From: Cytophagaceae bacterium
GTDB taxonomy: Bacteria > Bacteroidota > Bacteroidia > Cytophagales > Spirosomataceae
NCBI GenBank assembly: GCA_027491315.1
Contig: JAIXWL010000006.1
Coordinates: forward strand, 1 to 64,000
DNA length: 64,000 nt
Direction of reading: 5' to 3'
Shown here: positions 56,498 to 64,000 of the stretch, in pieces
Position numbering within the stretch: the stretch's first letter is position 1
Layout of the letters: every line of letters begins with the position of its first letter
The notes under the pieces: model-generated
The model's input: the letters and a program-made list of their open reading frames with translations, nothing else
The model's database searches: none
What the model was told of the DNA's origin: nothing
Made by a program: the position numbers and the translations under genes

Positions 56498-58318
56498 ATG
56501 GATAGGAATTCAGTTACCGGTATTGTATTGATTTTAGCCATGCTCTTAGGCTATCAATACTTCTTTGCACCTAAAGAACCGATTAAGAGTGAAACAAGTA
56601 CCAAAACCGTAGCAAGTAACAAAAAGATCGATTCTTTAAAAGCTCCCCTTTCTCCTGCGGTAAGTCCTACATTGGATTCCTCAGCTTTGGTTGTTAAAGA
56701 GGAAATTTTTGTCCTAGAAAACAAGGATATTCAAGTTCAGCTAAGCAATTACGGAGGTAAAATAGTATCAGTTACCCTAAAGAATTATGAATCTTACAAA
56801 AACTATAATCAAGGCATTAAAGCAGGATTAAAGTTGTTTGATTCAAAAAAGGATCAATTCGATGTAGAGCTTCCAATCTCTGGCAAAAAAATAAAGTTGA
56901 ATGATCTAGCTTATCAGGCAAAATCAAGTGCACAAAGTATAGAATTTACAAGCACTTTGCCTTCTGGAAAGATCATTAAACAAACCTATAGCCTCCCTAA
57001 AGAAGGATTTGAGTTAAACTATGCCATTGATGCTAAATCTTTAGGTACCGATTTAGGAGCTGAGTACCAAATTCATTGGAAAGAGAATATTCATCAAACG
57101 GAGAAAGATATTGCCGAGGAAAGAAAAGCAACCATCAACTATCTTTTACATGAAGATGAAGAATTTGATTATTTGTCTGAGAACCCATCGGCCAATGAAG
57201 TAGAAAATATCACCGCCAAGCTGGATTGGGTTACCTTTAAAAAGAAATATTTCATAGCTGGTTTAATCCCCCAAGGTTTTCAATTTCAAAAGGCATCTTT
57301 AAGTAGTACCCCTAACTTAAATGACTCTTTGAACATAAAAACCTTAGATGCGAATATCATAGGTTCATCACAAGATTTACTCGCAGGTAAATCTAGTTTT
57401 AAATTTTACTTTGGACCAAATGATTATTCCATCATTAAACACGTAGCACCATCTTTTGGGAAAAATGTCAAATTGAGTTATGACTTTTTACTTCCGATCA
57501 CCCGCTATGTATTTGTCCCTCTATTCGACTTTTTAGAAAGCATAGTTTCTAATTATGGTTTACTAATCGTTTTATTGGTATTGATTATCAAAACTGCCTT
57601 ATTGCCCTTAACATACAAGTCTTATGTATCTATGGCCAAAACTAGAATTTTGGCACCAGAAATAGCGGCAATCAAAGAAAAAATTGGGGATGATGCCGCT
57701 AGAGTTCAGCAAGAAACCATGAAGTTATATGGTGAAGTAGGTGTGAATCCCCTAAGTGGTTGTATCCCTGTATTAGCTACCATGCCTGTTCTAATGGCCG
57801 TGTTTATGTTATTTCCGAATTTAATTAACCTAAGACAGGAATCTTTTTGGTGGGCAAATGACTTATCTACTTTTGATTCTGTATTAGACCTGCCATTTAG
57901 TATACCATTTTATGGTTCTCATGTTAGTTTGTTTTGTTTATTAATGACCTTGTCTCAATTAGCCTATGGTTATTATAACAACCAAATCACACCAGATCAA
58001 CCAGGTCAACCAATCAATATGAAAATGATGGCTTATGTTACTCCTGTCATTTTTATGTTTGTAATGAACTCATTTCCTGCAGGATTAAGTTTCTATTACT
58101 TTGTTTCCAATTTAGTAACGATTGGCCAACAATTAGCCATTCGTAAATTTGTTGATGAGGATAAAATCAAGCGTCTCTTAGATGAAAACCGTAAGAAAAT
58201 TGCTGCAGGTGGTGGTGCAAAAAAATCACGTTTTTCACAGTACCTTCAGACGCAAATGAAGGCGATTGAGGAACAACAAAAAGAACAAAAGAACACCAAT
58301 ACTAAGAAGAAGAAATAA
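56498..58318 (+). CDS. yidC: membrane protein insertase YidC
   Basis: A 606-residue insertase. It has an N-terminal membrane segment (residues 7-22), a large periplasmic domain (about 60-340) and the conserved 60K membrane domain (about 350-550) with PLTYKSYVSMAKTRILAPEI, NPLSGCIPVLATMPVLMAVF and SNLVTIGQQLAIRKF. A basic C-terminal tail (KKSRFSQYLQ, ending KNTNTKKKK) can touch the ribosome. It inserts membrane proteins with or without SecYEG. Confidence 0.96.
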   Translation: MDRNSVTGIVLILAMLLGYQYFFAPKEPIKSETSTKTVASNKKIDSLKAPLSPAVSPTLDSSALVVKEEIFVLENKDIQVQLSNYGGKIVSVTLKNYESYKNYNQGIKAGLKLFDSKKDQFDVELPISGKKIKLNDLAYQAKSSAQSIEFTSTLPSGKIIKQTYSLPKEGFELNYAIDAKSLGTDLGAEYQIHWKENIHQTEKDIAEERKATINYLLHEDEEFDYLSENPSANEVENITAKLDWVTFKKKYFIAGLIPQGFQFQKASLSSTPNLNDSLNIKTLDANIIGSSQDLLAGKSSFKFYFGPNDYSIIKHVAPSFGKNVKLSYDFLLPITRYVFVPLFDFLESIVSNYGLLIVLLVLIIKTALLPLTYKSYVSMAKTRILAPEIAAIKEKIGDDAARVQQETMKLYGEVGVNPLSGCIPVLATMPVLMAVFMLFPNLINLRQESFWWANDLSTFDSVLDLPFSIPFYGSHVSLFCLLMTLSQLAYGYYNNQITPDQPGQPINMKMMAYVTPVIFMFVMNSFPAGLSFYYFVSNLVTIGQQLAIRKFVDEDKIKRLLDENRKKIAAGGGAKKSRFSQYLQTQMKAIEEQQKEQKNTNTKKKK

Positions 58319-58319
58319 T

Positions 58320-59612
58320 ATGGAGTCATTAAGTGCTTCCTATTTTGAACGGGCACAAGCTGTAATTCCTGGTGGAGTTAACTCACCGGTAAGAGCATTT
58401 AAATCGGTGGGTGGTTCGCCCCTATTCATTCAATCAGCTAAAGGAGCTTATTTGAAAGATGTGGATGGCAAAGAATACCTAGATCTAATTGGATCATGGG
58501 GACCCATGCTTTTTGGCCAAGCTCATCCTAGCATCGAAAATGCTGTAAGAGAAGCCTTAGCCAATGGATTTTCATTTGGTGCACCTTCTTATAATGAGGT
58601 CTTAATTGCAGAAAAAATTGTTTCCATGATTCCTTCCATCGAAAAAGTTCGATTGGTAAATTCAGGAACCGAAGCCACTATGGCTGCCATTCGATTGGCA
58701 AGAGCTTACACCAAAAGAGATAAAATCATCAAATTTGAAGGTTGTTATCATGGTCATGGAGATTCATTTTTAATTGCAGCCGGTTCTGGAGTAGCTACTC
58801 TAGGTACCCCTGATAGTCCCGGTGTAACAGTATCTACTGCTAATGATACCTTGACAGCTATTTACAATGATTTAGAATCATTAAAGCACCTATTTGAAGC
58901 TAATCCAAATGCCATATCAGCTGTAATATTAGAACCAGTTGTTGGAAATATGGGACTAGTAATTCCAGAACCAGGGTTTATAGAAGGAATTAAACAACTC
59001 TGCGAGGCAAATGGTAGTCTATTAATATTTGATGAGGTTATGACGGGCTTTAGGCTGTCAGCTTCTGGATACCAAGGACTAATTGATGTTCAACCTGATT
59101 TAACCACTTTAGGTAAAATCATTGGTGGTGGCTTGCCGGTAGGTGCATATGGAGGAAAGGCTGAAATTATGAATATGATTGCTCCCGCTGGACCTGTTTA
59201 TCAAGCTGGTACTTTATCCGGAAATCCACTTGCCACGACGGCAGGATTAGCCATGTTAAATTTAATCACTGAACATCCTGAGGTTTATCAAGAGTTAGAT
59301 AAAAAAGGAAAAGCTTTGGCTGAAGGAATACGTCAACAAATAGCTGATCTTCAAATAAATGGATTTGTCAACCAAATAGGTTCTATGTTTACTTTGTTCT
59401 TTACTAAAACAGCAGTGAAGAATTTTAGCGATGCAAAGACCTCAGACACAAGCAAATTTGGTATATACTTTAGAGAAATGTTGAACCAAGGAGTTTATTT
59501 ACCTCCATCACAATTTGAGTCTTGGTTTTTATCTGCTGCTTTAGACGAATCACATATTGAGCACATACTAAAAGCTAATAAAATAGCCTTAGAGAAAACG
59601 AGGAAAGCATAA
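58320..59612 (+). CDS. hemL: glutamate-1-semialdehyde 2,1-aminomutase
   Basis: A 430-residue PLP enzyme that forms 5-aminolevulinate for haem. It has AQAVIPGGVNSPVRAFKSVG, GSWGPMLFGQAHP, NSGTEATMAAIRLAR, FDEVMTGFRLSASGYQ and LGKIIGGGLPVGAYGG with the PLP lysine. I start at ATG 58320; the longer frame from 58266 overlaps the yidC tail and encodes only basic residues. It begins 1 bp after the yidC stop. Confidence 0.96.
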   Translation: MESLSASYFERAQAVIPGGVNSPVRAFKSVGGSPLFIQSAKGAYLKDVDGKEYLDLIGSWGPMLFGQAHPSIENAVREALANGFSFGAPSYNEVLIAEKIVSMIPSIEKVRLVNSGTEATMAAIRLARAYTKRDKIIKFEGCYHGHGDSFLIAAGSGVATLGTPDSPGVTVSTANDTLTAIYNDLESLKHLFEANPNAISAVILEPVVGNMGLVIPEPGFIEGIKQLCEANGSLLIFDEVMTGFRLSASGYQGLIDVQPDLTTLGKIIGGGLPVGAYGGKAEIMNMIAPAGPVYQAGTLSGNPLATTAGLAMLNLITEHPEVYQELDKKGKALAEGIRQQIADLQINGFVNQIGSMFTLFFTKTAVKNFSDAKTSDTSKFGIYFREMLNQGVYLPPSQFESWFLSAALDESHIEHILKANKIALEKTRKA

Positions 59613-59627
59613 TTGCCCTACTCAAAA

Positions 59628-60623
59628 ATGCTTCAAATGAAGGAAATATCCACTTTCTTTAGTGTCATTATTCCTGTATACAATCGTCCACACGAGTTGG
59701 ATGAACTACTGACATGTTTGGTTCAACAAAAATACCAGCCATTCGAAGTCCTCGTAATAGAAGATGGTTCCACCATTTCATCCAATGAAATCGTAAAAAG
59801 CTACGCCTTTAAATTAGATATCCAATATTTTTATAAAGAAAATGGCGGACAAGGTTTTGCTCGAAACTATGCTTTTGAAAGGGCCAAAGGTGATTTTTTT
59901 ATCATCTTGGATTCCGATGCTTTAATTGAACCTACTTATTTAGAGGAAGTAGAAAAAGGAATTCGAGAAAAGAATCTTGATTTATTCGGTGGACCGGATA
60001 AAGATCATCCAAGCTTTACTCCTATTCAAAAAGCCATAAGTTTTAGTATGACCAGCCTATTTACCACAGGTGGAATTCGTGGGAAGGAAAAGAACGTAGG
60101 TGGAACATTTCATCCTAGAAGTTTTAATATGGGTATTTCCCGAAAAGTTTGGGAAGCTACTCAAGGATTTAAAATCACCCGGATGGGGGAAGATATAGAA
60201 TTCAGTATCCGTTGTTTATCCTTAGGTTTCAAATCGGCCATTTTACCCAAGGCTTTCATATACCATAAAAGACGCACTGATTTTGCTCAATTTTATAAGC
60301 AATTGCATTTTTTCGGTAGAGCTAGAATCAATATCTCCCGCTTCTTTCCGAATGAGTTAAAATGGGTTCATTTTTTTCCAGCTTGCTATCTGATCGGATT
60401 ACTCTTTGTAGGACTTAGCTTATTAGTATTCCCAAGTTTTGGAAAATACTTAAGTGGATTTGTCTTGTTGTATTGGTTGGGGATCTTGATAGATGCACTC
60501 GTTCAAACAAAAAGCTTTAAAATAGCAATCCTTGGCCTTATCGCAGCTAACATTCAGTTAATTGCCTATGGCCAAGGATTTCTAGAAGAGGCTTGGAAAA
60601 AAATTACCAATAAGCCTTCTTAA
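59628..60623 (+). CDS. family 2 glycosyltransferase, membrane-anchored
   Basis: A GT2 glycosyltransferase of about 331 residues. It has FFSVIIPVYNRPHELDELL at the start, VLVIEDGSTI, the DxD-type IILDSDALIEP, and MGEDIEFSIRC with the catalytic acidic residue. Two or three hydrophobic segments near the end (about 245-320) anchor it in the membrane. The sugar and acceptor are unknown. Starts are ambiguous: TTG 59613, ATG 59628 or ATG 59637. Confidence 0.85.
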   Translation: MLQMKEISTFFSVIIPVYNRPHELDELLTCLVQQKYQPFEVLVIEDGSTISSNEIVKSYAFKLDIQYFYKENGGQGFARNYAFERAKGDFFIILDSDALIEPTYLEEVEKGIREKNLDLFGGPDKDHPSFTPIQKAISFSMTSLFTTGGIRGKEKNVGGTFHPRSFNMGISRKVWEATQGFKITRMGEDIEFSIRCLSLGFKSAILPKAFIYHKRRTDFAQFYKQLHFFGRARINISRFFPNELKWVHFFPACYLIGLLFVGLSLLVFPSFGKYLSGFVLLYWLGILIDALVQTKSFKIAILGLIAANIQLIAYGQGFLEEAWKKITNKPS

Positions 60624-61569
60624 GTAAGTAATTCTGCACGTAATCTTTTACGCCCTCCTCCAATGTATGAAAAGGCTGTGTGAAACCAATTTTACTTAAT
60701 TTCGCCATATTCGCTTCAGTAAAATATTGGTATTTATCACGTATATCCAATGGAGTATCAATGTAGTTAATCACAGCTTCCTTACCCATGGCTGCAAAAG
60801 TAGCTTTCCCTAAATCATTAAATGAACGTGCAATGCCAGTACCTAAATTATAAATACCCGAATTCTTACGATGTTCCATAAAGAATATACAAACATCGAT
60901 TAAGTCTTTGACATAAATAAAATCACGCATCTGTTCTCCATCCCCATAATCAGGTCTATGCGATCTAAAAAGATTAAGGCTACCTTTTTCATTAATTTGA
61001 CGAAACGCATGCCAAATAACAGAAGCCATTCGTCCTTTATGGTATTCATTGGGTCCATACACATTGAAAAACTTCAAGCCAGCCCAAAAGAAAGGTTTCT
61101 TTTCTTGTTGTAATGCCCAAATGTCAAAATCATTTTTAGAATCTCCATACGGGTTTAAAGGCTTTAAACCTGGAATTTTACTTTCATCATCATCATATCC
61201 CAATTCCCCTAAACCATAAGTAGCAGCCGAAGAAGCATAAACTAGGGGTATTTGATATTCCACACAACGATTCCAAATTTCTTTAGAATAATTCACATTT
61301 AAATCATCAAAAATAGATTTATCAAACTCCGTGGTATCAGTACGGGCACCGATGTGAAAAATAAATTCTACTTCTCTGAAATTCGAATCTAACCATGAAA
61401 AAAATTGAGTCCTTTCAACTTTTTCTTTGATTTTTTTACCGATTAAATTTTTGTTTTTCTCTTCAAAAGAAAAATCATCCACTGCGATAATGTAGTTGAA
61501 ATTTAACTCATTCAGTTTTTGAATTAAACAACTACCAATGAATCCAGCAGCTCCTGTAACAATGATCAT
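60604..61569 (-). CDS. hldD: ADP-L-glycero-D-manno-heptose 6-epimerase
   Basis: A 321-residue short-chain epimerase. The NAD motif is TGAAGFIGSCLIQKL; the catalytic Tyr-x3-Lys is in NPYGDSKNDFD; FFNVYGPNEYHKGRMASVIW is the family block for the heptose 6-epimerase. It completes the heptose nucleotide for the lipopolysaccharide core. The 3' end overlaps the convergent glycosyltransferase gene by 20 bp; both may serve envelope glycan synthesis. Confidence 0.92.
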   Translation of the reverse strand: MIIVTGAAGFIGSCLIQKLNELNFNYIIAVDDFSFEEKNKNLIGKKIKEKVERTQFFSWLDSNFREVEFIFHIGARTDTTEFDKSIFDDLNVNYSKEIWNRCVEYQIPLVYASSAATYGLGELGYDDDESKIPGLKPLNPYGDSKNDFDIWALQQEKKPFFWAGLKFFNVYGPNEYHKGRMASVIWHAFRQINEKGSLNLFRSHRPDYGDGEQMRDFIYVKDLIDVCIFFMEHRKNSGIYNLGTGIARSFNDLGKATFAAMGKEAVINYIDTPLDIRDKYQYFTEANMAKLSKIGFTQPFHTLEEGVKDYVQNYLLKKAYW

Positions 61570-61629
61570 AATTAAATAGATTATATAGATTTAGCCTTCA
61601 AATTTACGTAGAATCCCAATAGCATTCCA

Positions 61630-61637
61630 TACCTTTG
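61630..61637 (+). promoter_or_regulatory. -7 element of the queD/PTPS gene
   Basis: TACCTTTG is a perfect TAnnTTTG box in the 132-bp gap between hldD and the PTPS-like gene. The predicted leader is about 60 nt. Confidence 0.45.
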
Positions 61638-61701
61638 TAGAATTAATGGTGATTCTGCTAATGTTTTCCCAGTTCACCTTCACTTTAAACAACTGAAAAC
61701 A

Positions 61702-62124
61702 ATGGTTTACGTCATCCGTAAGGAACATTTTAATGCCGCTCATCGGCTGTATAATCCCAACTGGTCTGAAGAAAAGAATGAGGAAATTTTTGGTCCATGT
61801 GCCAACAAAAATTGGCATGGCCATAATTTTGAATTAATCGTAACGGTGAAAGGAAATCCTGATCCTGAAACAGGATTTGTATTTGATCTAAAAGAATTGG
61901 GTAAATTGATTAAGAAGGAAATTATAGACAAAGTAGATCATAAAAACTTAAATATGGACGTAGATTTTATGACGGGTAAATTAGCCAGTTGTGAAAATCT
62001 AGTCATGGAATTTTGGAAAATTTTAGCTCCTAAAATCAAATCTGCATCTACAAGTGCTGAATTGCATAAAATCCATTTAGTGGAAACCAATAAAAACTCA
62101 GTAGAATACTACGGAGAAAATTAA
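61702..62124 (+). CDS. 6-carboxytetrahydropterin / 6-pyruvoyltetrahydropterin synthase family
   Basis: A 140-residue enzyme of the QueD/PTPS family. Zinc ligands are His14 (HFNAAHRLY), His39 and His41 (WHGHNFEL). The catalytic cysteine is Cys33 in FGPCANKNW. Five residues separate the Cys from HGH, as in eukaryotic-type PTPS, while E. coli QueD has three. The reaction on dihydroneopterin triphosphate may therefore serve queuosine or biopterin synthesis. lpxB follows with a 1-bp overlap. Confidence 0.9.
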   Translation: MVYVIRKEHFNAAHRLYNPNWSEEKNEEIFGPCANKNWHGHNFELIVTVKGNPDPETGFVFDLKELGKLIKKEIIDKVDHKNLNMDVDFMTGKLASCENLVMEFWKILAPKIKSASTSAELHKIHLVETNKNSVEYYGEN

Positions 62125-63230
62125 TGAAGTATTTCATATTAGCAGGAGAAAAATCAGGAGATTTACATGGTTCCAAATTAATCAAGGAGCTATTGACATT
62201 AGACCCAACTGCTATTATACAAGCCTGGGGCGGTGATGATATGCAAGAAGCAGGTGCCGAAGTACTTATTCACCATAAAGAATTGGCTATAATGGGCCTT
62301 TTAGGTGTTTTACAAAATATTCAACGACTAAAAGGTTTATTTCAAAAATTCAAAAGTCAGATTCAATCCTTTCAGCCGGATACAATCATCTTCATAGATT
62401 ATGGTGGATTCAATCTAAAAGCAGCCAGAATAGCTAAATTACAAGGATTTCACACCCAATTTTATATAGCACCCAAAGTCTGGGCATGGAATAAAGGCCG
62501 TGTAGACGTTATTAAAAAATGGATTGACGAATTATATGTCATTTTCCCTTTTGAGAAAAAACTATTTGAAGAACAGGGCATATCGACACATTATGTGGGA
62601 AATCCCTTAAAAGATTCGATTGACAGTTTTCATCCTAATCCCTATTTTGAAGCTCAAAATAAGATACAGCATCCTTGTGTAGCTCTATTGGCAGGGAGTA
62701 GAAAGCAAGAAATTTTAGTGGCCTTGCCCATCTTTCATGAATTAATATTGGCTTTCCCTCACGTACATTTTTATGTTGCAGGATTATCTGATTGGAAGTC
62801 CATTTATAACTTATATGATTTAGATGTCATTTATGATGACACATATAACTTACTGCAAGTTTCCAAAGCTGCAATTGTCACCTCCGGTACAGCTACTTTA
62901 GAAACAGCTTTATTGCAGGTTCCCCAAATTGTAGTTTATAAGACTGACTGGCTATTTTACTCTTTAGCCAAATTAGTGGTTAAAATAAAATTCATTTCTT
63001 TAGTAAACATTATCTTGGGCAAGGAAGCTGTGCCAGAAATGATTCAGTCAAAGTTTACGGCTTCTCATATAGCGCTAAAATTAAAGCAATTGCTTGAAAG
63101 TAGCTCAAGTACGAGAAAAAAACAATTGGAATTATATCAAGAATTGGCTCAAATCATCGGGCCATCTGGAGCTTCAAAAAAATCAGCTAAACTAATGTTT
63201 GAATCAGCATTGGCTTTTCAAGCTAAATAA
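62124..63230 (+). CDS. lpxB: lipid-A-disaccharide synthase
   Basis: A 368-residue glycosyltransferase (GT19) that joins UDP-diacylglucosamine and lipid X to form the lipid A disaccharide. It has YFILAGEKSGDLHGSKLIKE, IIFIDYGGFNLKAARIAK, APKVWAWNKGRVDVIKKW, LLAGSRKQEI and TSGTATLETALLQVP. It works at the inner face of the inner membrane. The stop overlaps the convergent acyltransferase gene by 13 bp. Confidence 0.95.
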   Translation: MKYFILAGEKSGDLHGSKLIKELLTLDPTAIIQAWGGDDMQEAGAEVLIHHKELAIMGLLGVLQNIQRLKGLFQKFKSQIQSFQPDTIIFIDYGGFNLKAARIAKLQGFHTQFYIAPKVWAWNKGRVDVIKKWIDELYVIFPFEKKLFEEQGISTHYVGNPLKDSIDSFHPNPYFEAQNKIQHPCVALLAGSRKQEILVALPIFHELILAFPHVHFYVAGLSDWKSIYNLYDLDVIYDDTYNLLQVSKAAIVTSGTATLETALLQVPQIVVYKTDWLFYSLAKLVVKIKFISLVNIILGKEAVPEMIQSKFTASHIALKLKQLLESSSSTRKKQLELYQELAQIIGPSGASKKSAKLMFESALAFQAK

Positions 63231-63778
63231 TTTTTAATCCAAGATTTTTGGGTACCAGGAATGGATTTATAATATTGAGCTATCACTTTTTTATCTACCT
63301 CAAAATCACCACTAGGGTAAAAAGGGTCATTAATTTGTACACATTTATTGACGTAATCAAAACCCACCATTATAATAGGAATATTTGCTTGAACAGCAAT
63401 ATGATAAAAGCCTGTTTTTAATTCCTGAACATCTTTTCGGGTTCCTTCAGGTGCTAATGCAGCATGGAAATATTTATTTGCTTGGTAAATATCCACTATG
63501 GCACTTACTAAATTTTGATTTTTTGACCTATCAACCGGATAGCCTCCCAACCAACGAAAAAGCCAACCAAAAGCTCCTTTAAACAATTCTTTCTTTCCCC
63601 AAAAATAGATTTTCATATCCAATAAAGACCTCACTCCCAAACCAATAGGAAAATCCACCCATGTGGCATGTGGGCATACAATAACTATACTTTTGGGAAT
63701 ATCTCTGGGTATATTTCCTTTCATCTTCCAACCCATTCCAGTAAAGAACCAATCGAACAAAGCAGATTTTATGAGCAT
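63218..63778 (-). CDS. 1-acylglycerol-3-phosphate acyltransferase family (PlsC-like)
   Basis: A 186-residue acyltransferase. The catalytic HX4D motif is in CPHATWVDFPIG (His-Ala-Thr-Trp-Val-Asp); the substrate motif is LAPEGTRKDV with Gly-Thr-Arg. It lacks obvious membrane helices at the N-terminus and is shorter than typical PlsC, like the small homologues of Bacteroidota. It may acylate lysophosphatidic acid or another lipid. It overlaps the HAD gene by 10 bp. Confidence 0.88.
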   Translation of the reverse strand: MLIKSALFDWFFTGMGWKMKGNIPRDIPKSIVIVCPHATWVDFPIGLGVRSLLDMKIYFWGKKELFKGAFGWLFRWLGGYPVDRSKNQNLVSAIVDIYQANKYFHAALAPEGTRKDVQELKTGFYHIAVQANIPIIMVGFDYVNKCVQINDPFYPSGDFEVDKKVIAQYYKSIPGTQKSWIKNYLA

Positions 63779-64000
63779 AATTGCAATAAATAGGAGTCAA
63801 TTTGTTTTAAAGAACACGAAGGATTAATGAGCACTCCATCAATGCCTACTCGTTTTGCTGATTCAATATTATGAAAATTATCATCAAAAAAAACTAGTTG
63901 ATCTGGTTTTAAGGATAATTCATTCAGAACATGGTGATAAATATTTTCATCTGGCTTAATCATTCCTAAGTCAAAGGAAAAAAAGGTTTTTCTAAATAAT
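63769..64000 (-). CDS. HAD-IA phosphatase, partial (5' end outside window)
   Basis: The C-terminal 76 residues of a HAD-family hydrolase. The open frame continues beyond position 64000, so the start is not visible. Within it, SFDLGMIKPDENIYHHVL carries the motif III lysine and VFFDDNFHNIESAKRVG the motif IV aspartates. This matches the haloacid dehalogenase/YihX-type sugar phosphatases. It is translated with the acyltransferase downstream (10-bp overlap). Confidence 0.85.
   Translation of the reverse strand, partial: LFRKTFFSFDLGMIKPDENIYHHVLNELSLKPDQLVFFDDNFHNIESAKRVGIDGVLINPSCSLKQIDSYLLQLCS

Noticed and set aside
61640-61701. Possible preQ1 riboswitch in the leader of the PTPS-type gene
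   Set aside because: A small CAGTT/AACTG hairpin is present, but I do not see the conserved preQ1 aptamer bases. A cmscan run would settle it.

Overview
The window is a 64 kb piece of an AT-rich chromosome from a member of the Bacteroidota, most likely of the Cytophagales type. Four things point there. Promoters match the Bacteroidota consensus TTTG-N19-TAnnTTTG. Shine-Dalgarno sequences are largely absent. An outer-membrane protein is of the TamL type (a lipoprotein TamA). The gene set (split transketolase, LptE/SecG cluster, carboxynorspermidine pathway) is typical of the phylum. I cannot fix the genus from sequence alone. Nearly all of the window is housekeeping DNA; I see no prophage, insertion sequence, integrase or CRISPR array.

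Layout. 1-150: tRNA-Pro (cut by the window edge) and tRNA-Ser. 214-6288: glutamate synthase gltBD. 6491-9104: a four-gene minus-strand operon with two unknown envelope proteins, purC and a STAS-domain protein. 9167-14123: aminotransferase, queuosine-precursor transporter, rRNA/tRNA methyltransferase, TamL. 14125-18211: minus-strand operon sucC-FAH hydrolase-bcp-split transketolase. 18307-25198: lolD-like ATPase, then miaB, a sigma-54 activator, lptE, a TPR-like protein and secG, then groES-groEL. 25260-32666: nucleotidase, two MFS transporters, GNAT, RluD-like synthase, ACC-deaminase-like enzyme, sufB, Lrp/AsnC regulator. 32799-32942: a very unusual tRNA-like RNA gene. 33074-37806: peroxiredoxin, GH25 lysozyme, pgi, hisS, and a 47-residue basic protein too short for ordinary ORF calling. 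37894-47690: DUF1080 protein, methyltransferase, pepP, lepA, E2 component of pyruvate dehydrogenase, hisG-hisD-hisC. 47695-51411: secreted protein, tRNA-Ala, nspC and its dehydrogenase partner, NlpC/P60 lipoprotein. 51404-64000: AddA-like helicase-nuclease, pyrG, yidC, hemL, glycosyltransferase, hldD, PTPS/QueD, lpxB, acyltransferase, and the 3' part of a HAD phosphatase.

Three things stand out. First, the RNA at 32799-32942 has clear tRNA D-arm and T-arm signatures. It has an anticodon loop like that of tRNA-Asp (GUC) and a 74-nt variable region that is several times larger than in any standard tRNA. It has its own consensus promoter and its own terminator. Second, groESL is preceded by a near-perfect sigma-54 promoter, two TACTGACAA repeats exactly 21 bp apart and a 10-bp hairpin at the predicted transcript start. 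A sigma-54 activator lacking a sensor domain is encoded about 1.4 kb upstream, behind a promoter that carries a perfect TGACA-AAA-TGTCA palindrome. Third, the genome is extremely compact: divergent genes share or abut start codons (11840/11841, 29801-29808), and a minus-strand terminator for sufB sits inside the coding end of the convergent gene.
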